Source: an uncultured Collinsella sp. (GTDB lineage: Bacteria; Actinomycetota; Coriobacteriia; Coriobacteriales; Coriobacteriaceae). Taken from it: a DNA stretch of 64,000 bases. Positions 8,653-17,140 of this stretch are shown one piece after another. The stretch is from contig CAJLTA010000004.1 of the NCBI GenBank assembly GCA_905209455.1, forward strand, positions 45,932 through 109,931, in the 5' to 3' direction. The position numbers and the translations under genes were made by a program. Every line of letters starts with the position of its first letter. Within the stretch, counting starts at the first letter, position 1. Under the pieces are notes generated by a model. It worked only from the letters and a program-made list of their open reading frames with translations. It ran no database searches and had not been told where the DNA came from.

Positions 8653-10790
8653 TTGCGACGTCCGCCTCCGTTGGCGCCCTGACGCCCCTGGGCCGCGCGA
8701 TTGCGCCCTGCGGTGTTCTGTGCACGCGACATGCCGCCGTGGCCCTTGCTGCCCTTGGGCCCCTTGCCAGCGCCGCCGCCATGCGGTTTGCCGCCCTTCT
8801 TGCCGGCGCCATGCCCACCGCCGGCCGATGTCTCGCCCGGGCGTGGCGGTACGGGACGAATCAGACAATGCTTGGTGTAGCCGATCAGATCGCGGCGGCC
8901 GGCTTTTTCCAGCGCCTCGCGCACAAGCTTGTAGTTCTCGGGCTTGCGATACTGGATGAGCGCACGCTGCATGGCCTTCTCGTGCGGGTCGCGCGCCACG
9001 TAGATCGGCTGCATGGTGCGCGGGTCCACGCCGGTGTAGTACATGCAGGTCGACATGGTGGACGGCGTGGGGTAGAAGTCCTGCACCTGCTCGGGCATGT
9101 AGCCCATGTCGCGCACGGCTTCGGCAAGGTCCACGGCTTCCTTCATCGTCGAGCCGGGATGGCTCGAGATCAGATACGGCACCACATACTGCTTGAGTCC
9201 GTATTCGCGGTTCAGGCGTTCAAATTTACGGCAGAACGCATCGTAGACGGCGCGGCTCGGCTTGCCCATCACGGACAGCACCGCGTCGCTCACGTGCTCG
9301 GGCGCTACGCGCAGCTGGCCCGAGACATGGTGCTCCAGCAGCTCGCGCAAAAACTCGTCCGAGGCGTCGGCCATGGTGTAGTCAAAGCGGATGCCGCTGC
9401 GGACGAAGACCTTCTTGACGCCCGGCAGCTGGCGCAGGTCGCGCAGCAGCTGTGTGTAGCCGCTCTCGTCGACCACCATGTTCTTGCACACACTCGGCCA
9501 CAGGCAGCGCTTGTTCTTGCACACGCCGTGCTTGAGCTGCTTGTCGCAGGCGGGACGGCTAAAGTTAGCCGTCGGCCCGCCCACGTCGTTGATATAGCCC
9601 TTAAACTCGGGATCGTGCGTGAGCAGCTCGGCTTCGCGCATGATCGAGTCGTGACTGCGCATCTGCAGCACGCGACCCTGGTGGAAGGTGAGCGCGCAAA
9701 ACGAGCACTCGCCAAAGCACCCGCGGTTGGAGCTGATGGAAAACTTGATCTCGGCAAAGGCCGGCACGCCGCCCGCCGCGTCGTAATCGGGATGCCAGTC
9801 GCGTGCGTAGGGGAGCTCGGCCACCTCGTCCATCTCGTCGGTGGTGAGTGTTGCCGACGGCGGATTCTGCACCACATAGACGCTGTTGGGGTAGGGCTCT
9901 ACTAGGCGATGCCCGGTGATGGGGTCCATATTCTGCTGCTGCACGTTAAAACTGCGTGCGTAGTTGAGCTTATCGGCGGCAAGGTCGTCCCAGCTGGGCA
10001 GTAGGTCGTAGTCGTAGACCTCGTCGAGCGAACCCGTGCGGTAGACGGTGCCATTGATATAGGTGATCTGATTGACGGGCAGTCCCGCGTCGAGCGCGTC
10101 GGCGATCTCGACAATCGCGTGCTCGCCCATGCCGTAGATGAGGATGTCGGCGCCCGAGTCGAGTAGTACCGAGCGCTTGAGCTTGTCCTGCCAGTAGTCG
10201 TAGTGAGCCAGGCGGCGCAGGCTTGCCTCGATGCCGCCGATGATGATGGGAGCGTCCTTGAACGTCTGACGGATGAGGTTGCCGTAGACCGTGACGGCAC
10301 GATTGGGGCGGTGCCCCTCCTCGCCACCGGGGGTATAGGCGTCGGTATGGCGACGGTGCTTGGTCACCGAATAGTGGTTGACCATGGAGTCCATGTTGCC
10401 GGCGCTGACCAAAAAGCCCAGGCGCGGCTCACCGAGCACCGTGATGCTGGCGGGGTCGGTCCAGTCGGGCTGGCAGATGATGCCCACTTTGTAGCCGTGC
10501 GCGTCGAGGACGCGGCTGATGATGGCCATGCCAAAGCTGGGGTGGTCCACGTAGGCGTCGCCGCAGATGTAGACAAAGTCGCACTGGTCCCAGCCGCGCG
10601 CATCCATGTCGGCGCGGCTGACGGGGAGGAACTTATCGCGGCCCGGGCGCCAGGGACGGGTGGGCGTCGCTTGGGAATGCTTGGTGCGGGCGACCGTGGC
10701 CTGCGCCTTACCGCTGCGCTTTTGCTGCTGGCCCTGTTTGCCCTGCTGACTGCGCTGGTTGTTCTGAGCGTGCTGAGGCTTTTTTGCCAC
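8649..10790 (-). CDS. YgiQ family radical SAM protein
   Basis: A 713-residue protein. A Lys/Gln-rich basic N-terminus is followed by the YgiQ N-terminal domain (FLPVSRADM, CDFVYICGDAYVDHPSFG). The radical SAM site CFGECSFC (CxxxCxxC) lies mid-protein, and the YgiQ segment VGGPTANFSRPACDKQ follows. The C-terminal ~55 residues are Gly/Lys/Arg-rich and may bind nucleic acid. The reaction is unknown. The start is taken as GTG 10790, giving VAKKPQ and a nearby GGGAGGG. Upstream in-frame codons to 10970 lack a ribosome site and family similarity. It converges with the CPBP gene. Confidence 0.92.
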   Translation of the reverse strand: MAKKPQHAQNNQRSQQGKQGQQQKRSGKAQATVARTKHSQATPTRPWRPGRDKFLPVSRADMDARGWDQCDFVYICGDAYVDHPSFGMAIISRVLDAHGYKVGIICQPDWTDPASITVLGEPRLGFLVSAGNMDSMVNHYSVTKHRRHTDAYTPGGEEGHRPNRAVTVYGNLIRQTFKDAPIIIGGIEASLRRLAHYDYWQDKLKRSVLLDSGADILIYGMGEHAIVEIADALDAGLPVNQITYINGTVYRTGSLDEVYDYDLLPSWDDLAADKLNYARSFNVQQQNMDPITGHRLVEPYPNSVYVVQNPPSATLTTDEMDEVAELPYARDWHPDYDAAGGVPAFAEIKFSISSNRGCFGECSFCALTFHQGRVLQMRSHDSIMREAELLTHDPEFKGYINDVGGPTANFSRPACDKQLKHGVCKNKRCLWPSVCKNMVVDESGYTQLLRDLRQLPGVKKVFVRSGIRFDYTMADASDEFLRELLEHHVSGQLRVAPEHVSDAVLSVMGKPSRAVYDAFCRKFERLNREYGLKQYVVPYLISSHPGSTMKEAVDLAEAVRDMGYMPEQVQDFYPTPSTMSTCMYYTGVDPRTMQPIYVARDPHEKAMQRALIQYRKPENYKLVREALEKAGRRDLIGYTKHCLIRPVPPRPGETSAGGGHGAGKKGGKPHGGGAGKGPKGSKGHGGMSRAQNTAGRNRAAQGRQGANGGGRRN

Positions 10791-10827
10791 GATCCCTCCC
10801 GGTGTTTGTATGCTGCACGTAATTGTA

Positions 10828-10862
10828 ACCAGTCTTTTTGGGACGGGGCTAAAAAGACTGGT
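10828..10862. repeat. Perfect 12-bp inverted repeat with a GGGACGGGG loop
   Basis: Arms 10828-10839 and 10851-10862 (ACCAGTCTTTTT and its complement) are perfectly paired around an 11-base loop containing GGGACGGGG. It sits in the 262-base divergent region between the ygiQ-like and yoaK-like genes, which otherwise shows no gene. A GGGACGGGG core between A/T-rich arms also occurs near 20057, suggesting a dispersed palindromic repeat. Confidence 0.6.
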
Positions 10863-11052
10863 GGAGTACATGGGCTGGCGGATCGGCGTGTCGATGCGGG
10901 TGCTGTATCCGTCGTTTGTTTCCAGACTGTGTATCTGCGTGTTGGGGAAGCCGTCTCGCGCGCACGCCATGTTGTCAATGGGTTACAGTATGAACGGCGG
11001 CTATGTTTCCGCCAACGCACGAGAGAGTCGTCAACAAGGAGGATGCACGACG

Positions 11053-11772
11053 ATGCAGCGTGCCAAACAGATATCGGAGTCTATTGAGCTGGGCATCATC
11101 TTGGCGCTCGCCGGTGGCTTTATGGACGTGTATTCGTACATTGGGCGCGACCATGTTTTCGCCAACGCGCAGACAGGCAACATCCTGCTCGTGGGCGTGA
11201 GCATCTCGGAGGGCAACTGGGCACTTGCGGAGCGCTACTTCTTCCCTGTGGTGTCGTTTGCCGTGGGTATTATGCTTGCCGATCTGGTACACGAGCGGTT
11301 TGGCAGCGTGATCCACTGGCGTCAGGTGACGGTGTTCTTTGAAGCCGTCATCTTGCTGGGCGTGAGCTTTATCCCGGGCGGATATTTCAACCTGCTCGCC
11401 AACTGCCTCACCTCGTTTGCCTGCGGCATGCAGGTCGAGAGCTTCCGCAAGATCCACGGTCACGGCATCGCTACGACCATGTGCATCGGCAACTTGCGCA
11501 ACGCGCTGCAAAACGTGGACGATTACATCATCACCCACAGGCGCGGCTTTTTGGAAAACGGCCTGCTGTACTTTGGCGTGATCTTTACCTTTGTGTTTGG
11601 CGCCGTGTTGGGCAACTGGTGTATTGAGCGCATGGGCCTGCACGCCATCGTCGTGGCGAGCTTGCTGCTGTTTGTCGCATTTGCCATCATGTTCATCGAC
11701 CGCGAGCGCGATTTGCACAGGAAATGGGCCCGCATCATAGCTGACTGGCAGACCGCGAGTCTTAAGCGCTAA
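11053..11772 (+). CDS. YoaK/DUF1275 family membrane protein
   Basis: A 239-residue protein with about six predicted membrane segments. It starts at ATG 11053 after an AAGGAGG site. GGFMDVYSYIGRDHVFANAQTGNI matches the DUF1275 N-terminal signature (G-x-D-x-x-x-Y and T-G-N), and FACGMQVESFRKIHG with ATTMCIGNLRNA is the conserved second half. Family members are proposed transporters, but no substrate is established. It appears monocistronic; a long hairpin with a T-tract follows the stop by 8 bases. Confidence 0.87.
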   Translation: MQRAKQISESIELGIILALAGGFMDVYSYIGRDHVFANAQTGNILLVGVSISEGNWALAERYFFPVVSFAVGIMLADLVHERFGSVIHWRQVTVFFEAVILLGVSFIPGGYFNLLANCLTSFACGMQVESFRKIHGHGIATTMCIGNLRNALQNVDDYIITHRRGFLENGLLYFGVIFTFVFGAVLGNWCIERMGLHAIVVASLLLFVAFAIMFIDRERDLHRKWARIIADWQTASLKR

Positions 11773-11779
11773 GGTGCAT

Positions 11780-11839
11780 GTTCGTAACAACATTCAGGAG
11801 CCAGAAAAAACTATCCAGCTCCTGAATGTTGCTACGAAC
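11780..11839 (+). terminator. 22-bp-stem hairpin with T-tail
   Basis: Arms 11780-11801 and 11818-11839 are complementary over 22 bases with one mismatch, with a 16-base A-rich loop, then TGCTTTTTTG. It fits a terminator for the yoaK-like gene and could also act on the convergent LURP-one-like gene. The stem is unusually long, so an origin as a mobile palindromic repeat is possible. Confidence 0.75.
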
Positions 11840-11853
11840 TGCTTTTTTGCGAT

Positions 11854-12393
11854 TTATTCGAGATGCTCTTCAATCCGAGCCCTAAGAAGGGCAATGGCTG
11901 TAGGTATTCCAATTGCGGCGGCTAATTCGGCTTTATCCAAAACCTGTATGCTAAAGCACGATTGTTTATCACATTGAAGGACGATAACTGAAGATAGTTT
12001 CACTTCCCGTTGGCTGAATATATCGTAATCTCCAAATAGGAAGTTACCTTTTATTGTGTAATTCGGTATGTTCGTTACGCACTTCATCTCAAGTCTGTTT
12101 AGGCCATAATCAAACACCGCAACTTCCTTGTGTTCGATGATGAGCGCAACCCTGGGCATGTTGCTAAAACCACCGTCGACGACAGTGAAGAGTTTTTCAT
12201 TTGCATCGTCATAAACGGTATATTTAAGACTCAATAGCTGTCCTAGTGGACCCGTGAACCCATGTTTTTTGATGTTGAGGTTGTCTCCTGCTGGGTTGAT
12301 GAGAGCCAAAGTATGCGGATAAGGGTTACCTTCAATTGAGATTTGATATTCGTTTGTAGCCGTCTTGCTCGATTTAGGACAACTAGCCACCAT
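11854..12393 (-). CDS. LURP-one-related / tubby C-terminal-like protein
   Basis: A 179-residue protein. The central part (LSLKYTVYDDANEKLFTVV, PRVALIIEHKEVAVFDYG, YTIKGNFLFGDYDIF) is a run of short beta strands resembling LURP-one-related proteins (YxjI-like), which share the tubby C-terminal barrel. Function in bacteria is unknown. The start is ATG at 12391-12393, with GAGG about 9 bases upstream. Base composition is clearly more A/T-rich than the surrounding genes, which may reflect recent acquisition. No signal peptide or membrane segment is seen. Confidence 0.65.
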   Translation of the reverse strand: MVASCPKSSKTATNEYQISIEGNPYPHTLALINPAGDNLNIKKHGFTGPLGQLLSLKYTVYDDANEKLFTVVDGGFSNMPRVALIIEHKEVAVFDYGLNRLEMKCVTNIPNYTIKGNFLFGDYDIFSQREVKLSSVIVLQCDKQSCFSIQVLDKAELAAAIGIPTAIALLRARIEEHLE

Positions 12394-12691
12394 GTGTCAT
12401 CGCCTCGATCGAATTGGAACCGTCTTCTGCTTCGTGCGGAGAATTACGCTGTACGTTGCAGTAGATGCAGCTGCAATAACCGCATGGGCAATTTCTAACA
12501 AAATGAATGACGTTATTTGCTGCATGCATGTTATTCACTACAAAGTATCTTTTTATAAACGTATTGTCAAACATATATTGCTAAAACAGAAACAATTTAT
12601 AGACTGAGTCGGTCGTATTCTTTGGGCGATTGCTCCCATAATCTAGCCTTCGCTGCTGTCGGGAGGGAAGGACTAGGGCTCCGTTATTCTG

Positions 12692-12786
12692 TTGAAACGC
12701 TTTAACACTTTTGACGTTCTCACGCGTTTTTTGTTTCAAAAGCGTTAGGATGGGACTTATAGCGCGGGGCGTAATGGATGCCCCGC
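12692..12786 (+). promoter_or_regulatory. Operator-like inverted boxes and leader hairpin upstream of the fucO-like gene
   Basis: TTGAAACGC (12692-12700) is mirrored by GTTTCAAAAGCGTT (12733-12746). A stem GCGGGGC/GCCCCGC (12764-12770, 12780-12786) lies 20 bases before the start codon. The boxes resemble LacI-family operator halves. The remainder of 12394-12805 is A/T-rich with no convincing gene. Confidence 0.35.
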
Positions 12787-12805
12787 ACACGATGGGAGGC
12801 TATCA

Positions 12806-13972
12806 ATGGCTAATCGTTTCGTTCTCAACACCATCTCTTATCATGGTTCCGGCGCCATCAAGGAGATCCCCGGCGAGCTCCAGCGTCGCGGCTACAAGAA
12901 GATCTTCGTCTGCTCCGACCCCGATCTGGTTAAGTTTGGCGTTACCGCTAAGGTGACCGACGAGCTCGACGCCGCCGGCATCGCTTGGAGCCTCTACTCC
13001 GAGATTAAGCCCAACCCCACTATCCAGAACGTCAAGGACGGCGTCGAGGCCTTCAAGGCCGCCGAGGCTGACGCTATCGTGACCATTGGTGGTGGCTCCT
13101 CCATGGACACCGCTAAGGCCATTGGCATCATCATCAACAACCCCGAGTTCGCCGATGTCCGCAGCCTCGAGGGCGTTGCTCCGACTAAGAACCACGCCGT
13201 GTTCACCATCGCCGTGCCGACGACCGCCGGTACCGCCGCCGAGGTGACCATCAACTACGTCATCACCGACCCCGAGAAGGTTCGCAAGTTCGTGTGCGTC
13301 GACACCAACGACGCCCCCGAGGTCGCCGTCGTCGATCCTGACATGATGGCTTCCATGCCCGCCGGCCTGACCGCTTCCACTGGTATGGACGCTCTGACCC
13401 ACGCCATCGAGGGCTACACCACCAAGGGTGCTTGGGAGCTCTCCGACATGTTCCACTTTGAGGCTATTAAGCTGATCAGCGAGAACCTGCGTGACTCCGT
13501 CACCGAGGCCAAGTCCGGTCAGCCCGGCTCCGGCCGCGAGGGCATGGCTCTTGGCCAGTATGTCGCCGGCATGGGCTTCTCCAACGTCGGCCTGGGCATC
13601 GACCACGCCATGGCTCACACCCTGTCCGCTCACTACGATACCCCGCACGGTGTCGCCTGCGCCATGCTGCTGCCGATCGCCATGGAGTTCAACAAGCCGG
13701 TTTGCACCGAGCGCCTGGCCAAGGTTGCCGTTGCCATGGGCGTTGACACCACGGGCATGAGCACCGACGAGGCTGCCGACGCCGCTATCGCCGCCGTCAA
13801 GCAGCTTTCCGCCGACGTGAACATCCCGCACGTCTGCGAGGCCATGAAGGCTGACGAGATCGAGGTCCTGGCCAAGGACGCCATGGCCGACGCCTGCTTC
13901 CCGGGTAACCCGCGCGAGGCGACGCTCGACGACGTCATCGAGCTCTTCAAGAAGATCTGCCCGGCTGCCTAG
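12806..13972 (+). CDS. fucO: Iron-containing alcohol dehydrogenase, lactaldehyde reductase type
   Basis: A 388-residue group III alcohol dehydrogenase, close in pattern to E. coli FucO throughout (NPEFADVRSLEG, PTTAGTAAEVTINYVITD, ALGQYVAGMGFSNVG, GNPREATL). The NAD site GGGSSMDTAKAIG and metal-binding His residues in ALTHAIEG, IDHAMAHTL and DTPHG are present. It should reduce lactaldehyde or similar aldehydes with NADH. GGGAGG precedes ATG 12806. No fucose or rhamnose genes are adjacent, so a general aldehyde/alcohol role is equally possible. A strong terminator follows. Confidence 0.88.
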   Translation: MANRFVLNTISYHGSGAIKEIPGELQRRGYKKIFVCSDPDLVKFGVTAKVTDELDAAGIAWSLYSEIKPNPTIQNVKDGVEAFKAAEADAIVTIGGGSSMDTAKAIGIIINNPEFADVRSLEGVAPTKNHAVFTIAVPTTAGTAAEVTINYVITDPEKVRKFVCVDTNDAPEVAVVDPDMMASMPAGLTASTGMDALTHAIEGYTTKGAWELSDMFHFEAIKLISENLRDSVTEAKSGQPGSGREGMALGQYVAGMGFSNVGLGIDHAMAHTLSAHYDTPHGVACAMLLPIAMEFNKPVCTERLAKVAVAMGVDTTGMSTDEAADAAIAAVKQLSADVNIPHVCEAMKADEIEVLAKDAMADACFPGNPREATLDDVIELFKKICPAA

Positions 13973-14025
13973 CCCAGTTTGGTGGTCCTTCGCCCGTAGG
14001 CATATAGTCTTTTGACTTGCCGCTG

Positions 14026-14057
14026 GCCCCGCCGCGCTACGCGCGGCGGGGCTTTTT
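14026..14057 (+). terminator. Rho-independent terminator after the fucO-like gene
   Basis: Arms 14026-14037 and 14041-14052 pair perfectly over 12 G/C-rich bases with a 3-base loop, followed by five T. Confidence 0.92.
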
Positions 14058-14134
14058 GTGCCGCGTCGATGCCCCGAGATGGGTAAAGCCAAGGCATACC
14101 GCCCGCTGCGGATAGGTGGTGCACTTCCCAGCGT

Positions 14135-14366
14135 GCATTTTTGGGAGTATTCAGCAGACTCTGAAAAATGCATAGCGTTGTGAATGGGCCGTAGTGGTCC
14201 GCAGGCGCCCATCGACAGCCATTGCGGACGGACTATCGATGACCGGAGGGGTTGTCGCTGCAGTTTCTGCTTTGCGACGACCTGCAACCTTGCTGTAGCC
14301 GCGTCGTTTTGTCGTTTGTGATGGGGCCGTTGGGGGCCGCGGCGCAGAATACTCCGTTTTTTGCAC
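14135..14366. repeat. Candidate palindromic element with GGAGTATTC termini
   Basis: GCATTTTTGGGAGTATTC begins at 14135 and an inverted relative (GAATACTCC then a T-run and GC) sits at 14347-14365. GCATTTTT is also re-paired locally at 14164-14171. No credible gene occupies 13973-14576 (603 bases), which otherwise holds the fucO terminator. The structure resembles a small non-autonomous element, but the arms are imperfect. Confidence 0.35.
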
Positions 14367-14576
14367 GGTCCAAGGTAGGGTACCCTGAGACGAAGCAAAA
14401 AGATGCCCTATATTTATGCAGAAATCGAAAAGCTTTATGCACAATTCGGATTTTAAACCGTGCGCGTGCGCAAAATCGGCACGAGGACGTCTGGAGGTGG
14501 CTCGGCTTCTAGGGCATCGCACGTGTAGAACGGTTAAAATCGGGATTCGGTCTTAGTTTTATTTGGAAGGATGCAT

Positions 14577-15620
14577 ATGGGTTCCAATATCGATGCTTCT
14601 CTAGAGGAGACGCTCTCCTATATCGCGGGACAGCTTAAGACGCTGACTTCTATTGCTTCGCCTACGGGCTATACCCGTGCGGCGACTGATTATCTAATGG
14701 AAACGTTGCGCGATATGGGCTTTGGCCCCGAGCGTTCCAATAAGGGCAACGTGCTGGTCGAGCTTGGCGGCGAGGGTGAGCCGCTTGTGTTGGCGAGTCA
14801 TGTCGACACCCTGGGCGCCATGGTGCGCTCCATCAAGGACAATGGCCGCCTGCGTCCCACGACGCTCGGCGGGCATCAGTGGTCTACGGCCGATGGCGAG
14901 AACTGCACCGTCTACACGCGTGACGGCAATGTGTACACGGGTGTGGTCCTCAATACCGAGCCTTCGGCGCATGTGGCCGATGAGCCGGTCAAGGCCATCG
15001 AGAAGAACATGGAGATCTTGCTCGACGAGAACGTCGATAGCAAGGACGATGTGCTTGAGCTGGGCATTCAGACCGGCGACATCATCGCTATGGATCCGCG
15101 TACCACGGTGACGGAGAGCGGCTACATCAAGAGCCTCTTCCTGGATGACAAACTGTCGGCGTCGATTCTGCTGGGTCTGGCCCGCGCCGTTGCTGACGGC
15201 GAGGTGTCGCTTTCGCGCAAGGTGTCGCTGCTCTTTACCGTGTACGAGGAGGTCGGCCACGGCGGCGCCTTCGTGCCGGCCGACACGCGCGAGATGATCA
15301 GCGTTGACATGGGCTGCGTGGGCGACGACCTGGGCTGCACCGAGCGCATGGTGTCGATTTGCGCCAAGGATTCGGGTGGCCCCTACAACTACGATCTGGT
15401 GACCACGCTGTCCAATATCGCGCGCGAGCTCGAGCTCGACTACGCCATCGACGTGTACCCGCATTACGGCTCCGACGTGGAAGCCACCCTCTCCGCAGGC
15501 TACGACATTCGCCATGGTCTGATTGGCCCCGGCGTGTACGCGAGCCACAACTACGAGCGCAGCCACATCGACGGCGTGCGCAATACCTACGAGCTGGTTC
15601 GCGCCTACGTGCAGCGCTAG
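14577..15620 (+). CDS. M42 family metallopeptidase (glutamyl aminopeptidase type)
   Basis: A 347-residue cytoplasmic co-catalytic metallopeptidase. ASHVDTLG supplies the first ligand pair (H75, D77), DDKLSASIL the bridging Asp, YEEVGHGG near 222 the catalytic Glu pair, VDMGC a further Asp and ASHNYERSH near 322 the final His. It likely trims peptides from the N-terminus, as PepA/FrvX-type enzymes do. ATG 14577 is chosen over ATG 14571 because GGAAGG directly abuts 14571. It is monocistronic, with a terminator 34 bases downstream. Confidence 0.9.
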   Translation: MGSNIDASLEETLSYIAGQLKTLTSIASPTGYTRAATDYLMETLRDMGFGPERSNKGNVLVELGGEGEPLVLASHVDTLGAMVRSIKDNGRLRPTTLGGHQWSTADGENCTVYTRDGNVYTGVVLNTEPSAHVADEPVKAIEKNMEILLDENVDSKDDVLELGIQTGDIIAMDPRTTVTESGYIKSLFLDDKLSASILLGLARAVADGEVSLSRKVSLLFTVYEEVGHGGAFVPADTREMISVDMGCVGDDLGCTERMVSICAKDSGGPYNYDLVTTLSNIARELELDYAIDVYPHYGSDVEATLSAGYDIRHGLIGPGVYASHNYERSHIDGVRNTYELVRAYVQR

Positions 15621-15653
15621 GGGAGCAGCTTGCGACTCGGCTGACCAATCACT

Positions 15654-15679
15654 AAGGCCCGATTTCTCGGGCCTTTTTT
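15654..15679 (+). terminator. Terminator after the M42 peptidase
   Basis: AAGGCCCGA (15654-15662) and TCGGGCCTT (15667-15675) pair perfectly around a 4-base loop and run into six T. Confidence 0.94.
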
Positions 15680-15689
15680 CGCTTTTGGT

Positions 15690-15728
15690 CGTTTAGTATT
15701 ATGATGTATATAATCTATTAACTAAACG
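15690..15728 (+). promoter_or_regulatory. Promoter with TATAAT flanked by an inverted repeat
   Basis: A consensus TATAAT (15709-15714) lies in an A/T-rich stretch. CGTTTAGT (15690-15697) and ACTAAACG (15721-15728) form a perfect 8-base inverted repeat around it. A repressor bound here would block the promoter; the downstream protein has its own N-terminal DNA-binding domain. Confidence 0.55.
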
Positions 15729-15758
15729 TGTAAATTACTTAACGAGGTGATGCGGTGT

Positions 15759-17132
15759 ATGGATACGTCTGAGTACTTGTCTATGGGTGATGCCGCCCGC
15801 CTGTTGGGCGTTACGAAAGCCCGCATATCTCAACTTGCCGCATCGGGAACGCTCGCGTGCGGTATTGTGGGTGGACGGAAGATGGTTGAGTATGATTCTG
15901 CGGTCGCCTATCAAAAGGTCCGCAAACGTGGACGCCGTCCTGCGGCCGATGTGGGGCGCAAGTTTACGCTGATGTCGGCCGACCATGAGGTCGCGCATGT
16001 CTCATTTGATCCGTCGCGCGAATTTCCCTTCGAAATCGCGGAGGCACTCGATGCACAGAGGATGCCGTTTGGCACGTGCTCGAGTTCTTCTCCTACGGCG
16101 AATAAACGGGAGCTCAACGTGTGGTGGAGCCATCGGTCGGTGCCTGACGTCCGCCCCGGACTCGTCTCGCGCTATCGTGAACTGGGAATTGCCAGTGGCA
16201 TCGAGGTTCCGGTTCGGTGTCTGGGCCTATCGCTTTCGGATTGTTATTGGCTGCGGCCGGCCGATTGCGCCGAACTCAAATGGCAAAACATCAATTACTT
16301 CGAGAATGATTTTGAGCGATCGGCGCCCGAAGAGCGTTCGGGTTGGCTGGAAGGCATCGGTCTTAAAAATCCGGATAACACGTCCGAGGGCGAGCTCCCT
16401 AAATCGTGGATGATCCGAAACGGCATTCGCGTTTTGGCTAAAGGTTGCGGGATGGACGATCAGCGTCCCTTTAACGAAGCGGTTGCAACGGCTCTACATC
16501 GTCGCTTGCTGTCGGAGGGCGAGTTTGTTCCTTATACGGTTGAGTGGATGTTCGATGGCCCTGTCTGTTTGTGCGACGACTTTCTTGACGGCCGCGAGGA
16601 ATACGTTCCGGCTGTTTACGTTAAGGGCGCACTTGGTAGCCAGCGGGGAAACTCGACATACGATCGATACTGTTGCTACCTCGGTAAGCATGGTGTCGAT
16701 GAGGCCGCTGTGAGAAGGTCTATGTCTCAGATGATTGTCTGCGATGCCCTTTTGGCCAACAGCGACCGCCATTGGCGAAACTTCGGCATCATCCGCAATG
16801 TCGACACCCTGGAGATAAGGCCTGCTCCGCTGTTCGATAGCGGCAACTGCCTGTGGTACAACGTACCAACTGCCGTGCTCGCAACTGGGGAGTTTGGGTT
16901 TACCGCTAAGCCGTTTGGGCCCGACCCTTCCGTCCAGCTGGCGCTTGCGGATTCGCTCGATTGGTTCGATTCATCGCGGCTCAACGGATTTGTTGATGAT
17001 GCGATTGAGATTCTTTCGCAGAGCAAGTGGGCCACGGCGGAGGGTCGGCTCGAGTCCATTCGCCGCGGCCTGGAGCGTCGCGTAATCGAGGTTGGTGCCG
17101 CTGTTGAAGTGCTTCGACACGTGCGGCGATAA
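15759..17132 (+). CDS. HTH domain fused to HipA-like kinase domain
   Basis: A 457-residue protein. Residues ~1-60 form an excisionase/MerR-like helix-turn-helix (LSMGDAARLLGVTKARISQLAASGTL) with a basic tail (KRGRRP). The C-terminal half resembles HipA kinases: LLANSDRHWRNFGII near 330-344 matches the HipA catalytic SDRH-x-x-N block, and APLFDSGNCLW near 355 the metal-binding Asp block. HipA proteins phosphorylate protein or tRNA-synthetase targets and are normally paired with a separate HipB antitoxin. Here the DNA-binding part is in the same chain and no HipB gene is adjacent. ATG 15759 has GAGG about 11 bases upstream. It could instead be a regulator with a repurposed kinase fold. Confidence 0.7.
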   Translation: MDTSEYLSMGDAARLLGVTKARISQLAASGTLACGIVGGRKMVEYDSAVAYQKVRKRGRRPAADVGRKFTLMSADHEVAHVSFDPSREFPFEIAEALDAQRMPFGTCSSSSPTANKRELNVWWSHRSVPDVRPGLVSRYRELGIASGIEVPVRCLGLSLSDCYWLRPADCAELKWQNINYFENDFERSAPEERSGWLEGIGLKNPDNTSEGELPKSWMIRNGIRVLAKGCGMDDQRPFNEAVATALHRRLLSEGEFVPYTVEWMFDGPVCLCDDFLDGREEYVPAVYVKGALGSQRGNSTYDRYCCYLGKHGVDEAAVRRSMSQMIVCDALLANSDRHWRNFGIIRNVDTLEIRPAPLFDSGNCLWYNVPTAVLATGEFGFTAKPFGPDPSVQLALADSLDWFDSSRLNGFVDDAIEILSQSKWATAEGRLESIRRGLERRVIEVGAAVEVLRHVRR

Positions 17133-17140
17133 TCCCGCGA

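Noticed and set aside
10791..10970. Upstream extension of the ygiQ-like gene
   Set aside because: The GTG at 10790 has a ribosome site and gives normal family length; the extension runs through the palindrome and the divergent promoter.
12383..12574. Small Cys-rich minus-strand ORF (CPCGYCSCIYC) overlapping the start of the LURP-one-like gene
   Set aside because: No ribosome site or recognised family; the region looks like A/T-rich upstream DNA.
12803..14398. 531-codon minus-strand open frame opposite the fucO-like gene
   Set aside because: Low-complexity Gly/Val/Asp translation typical of an antisense shadow, and it runs through the fucO terminator.
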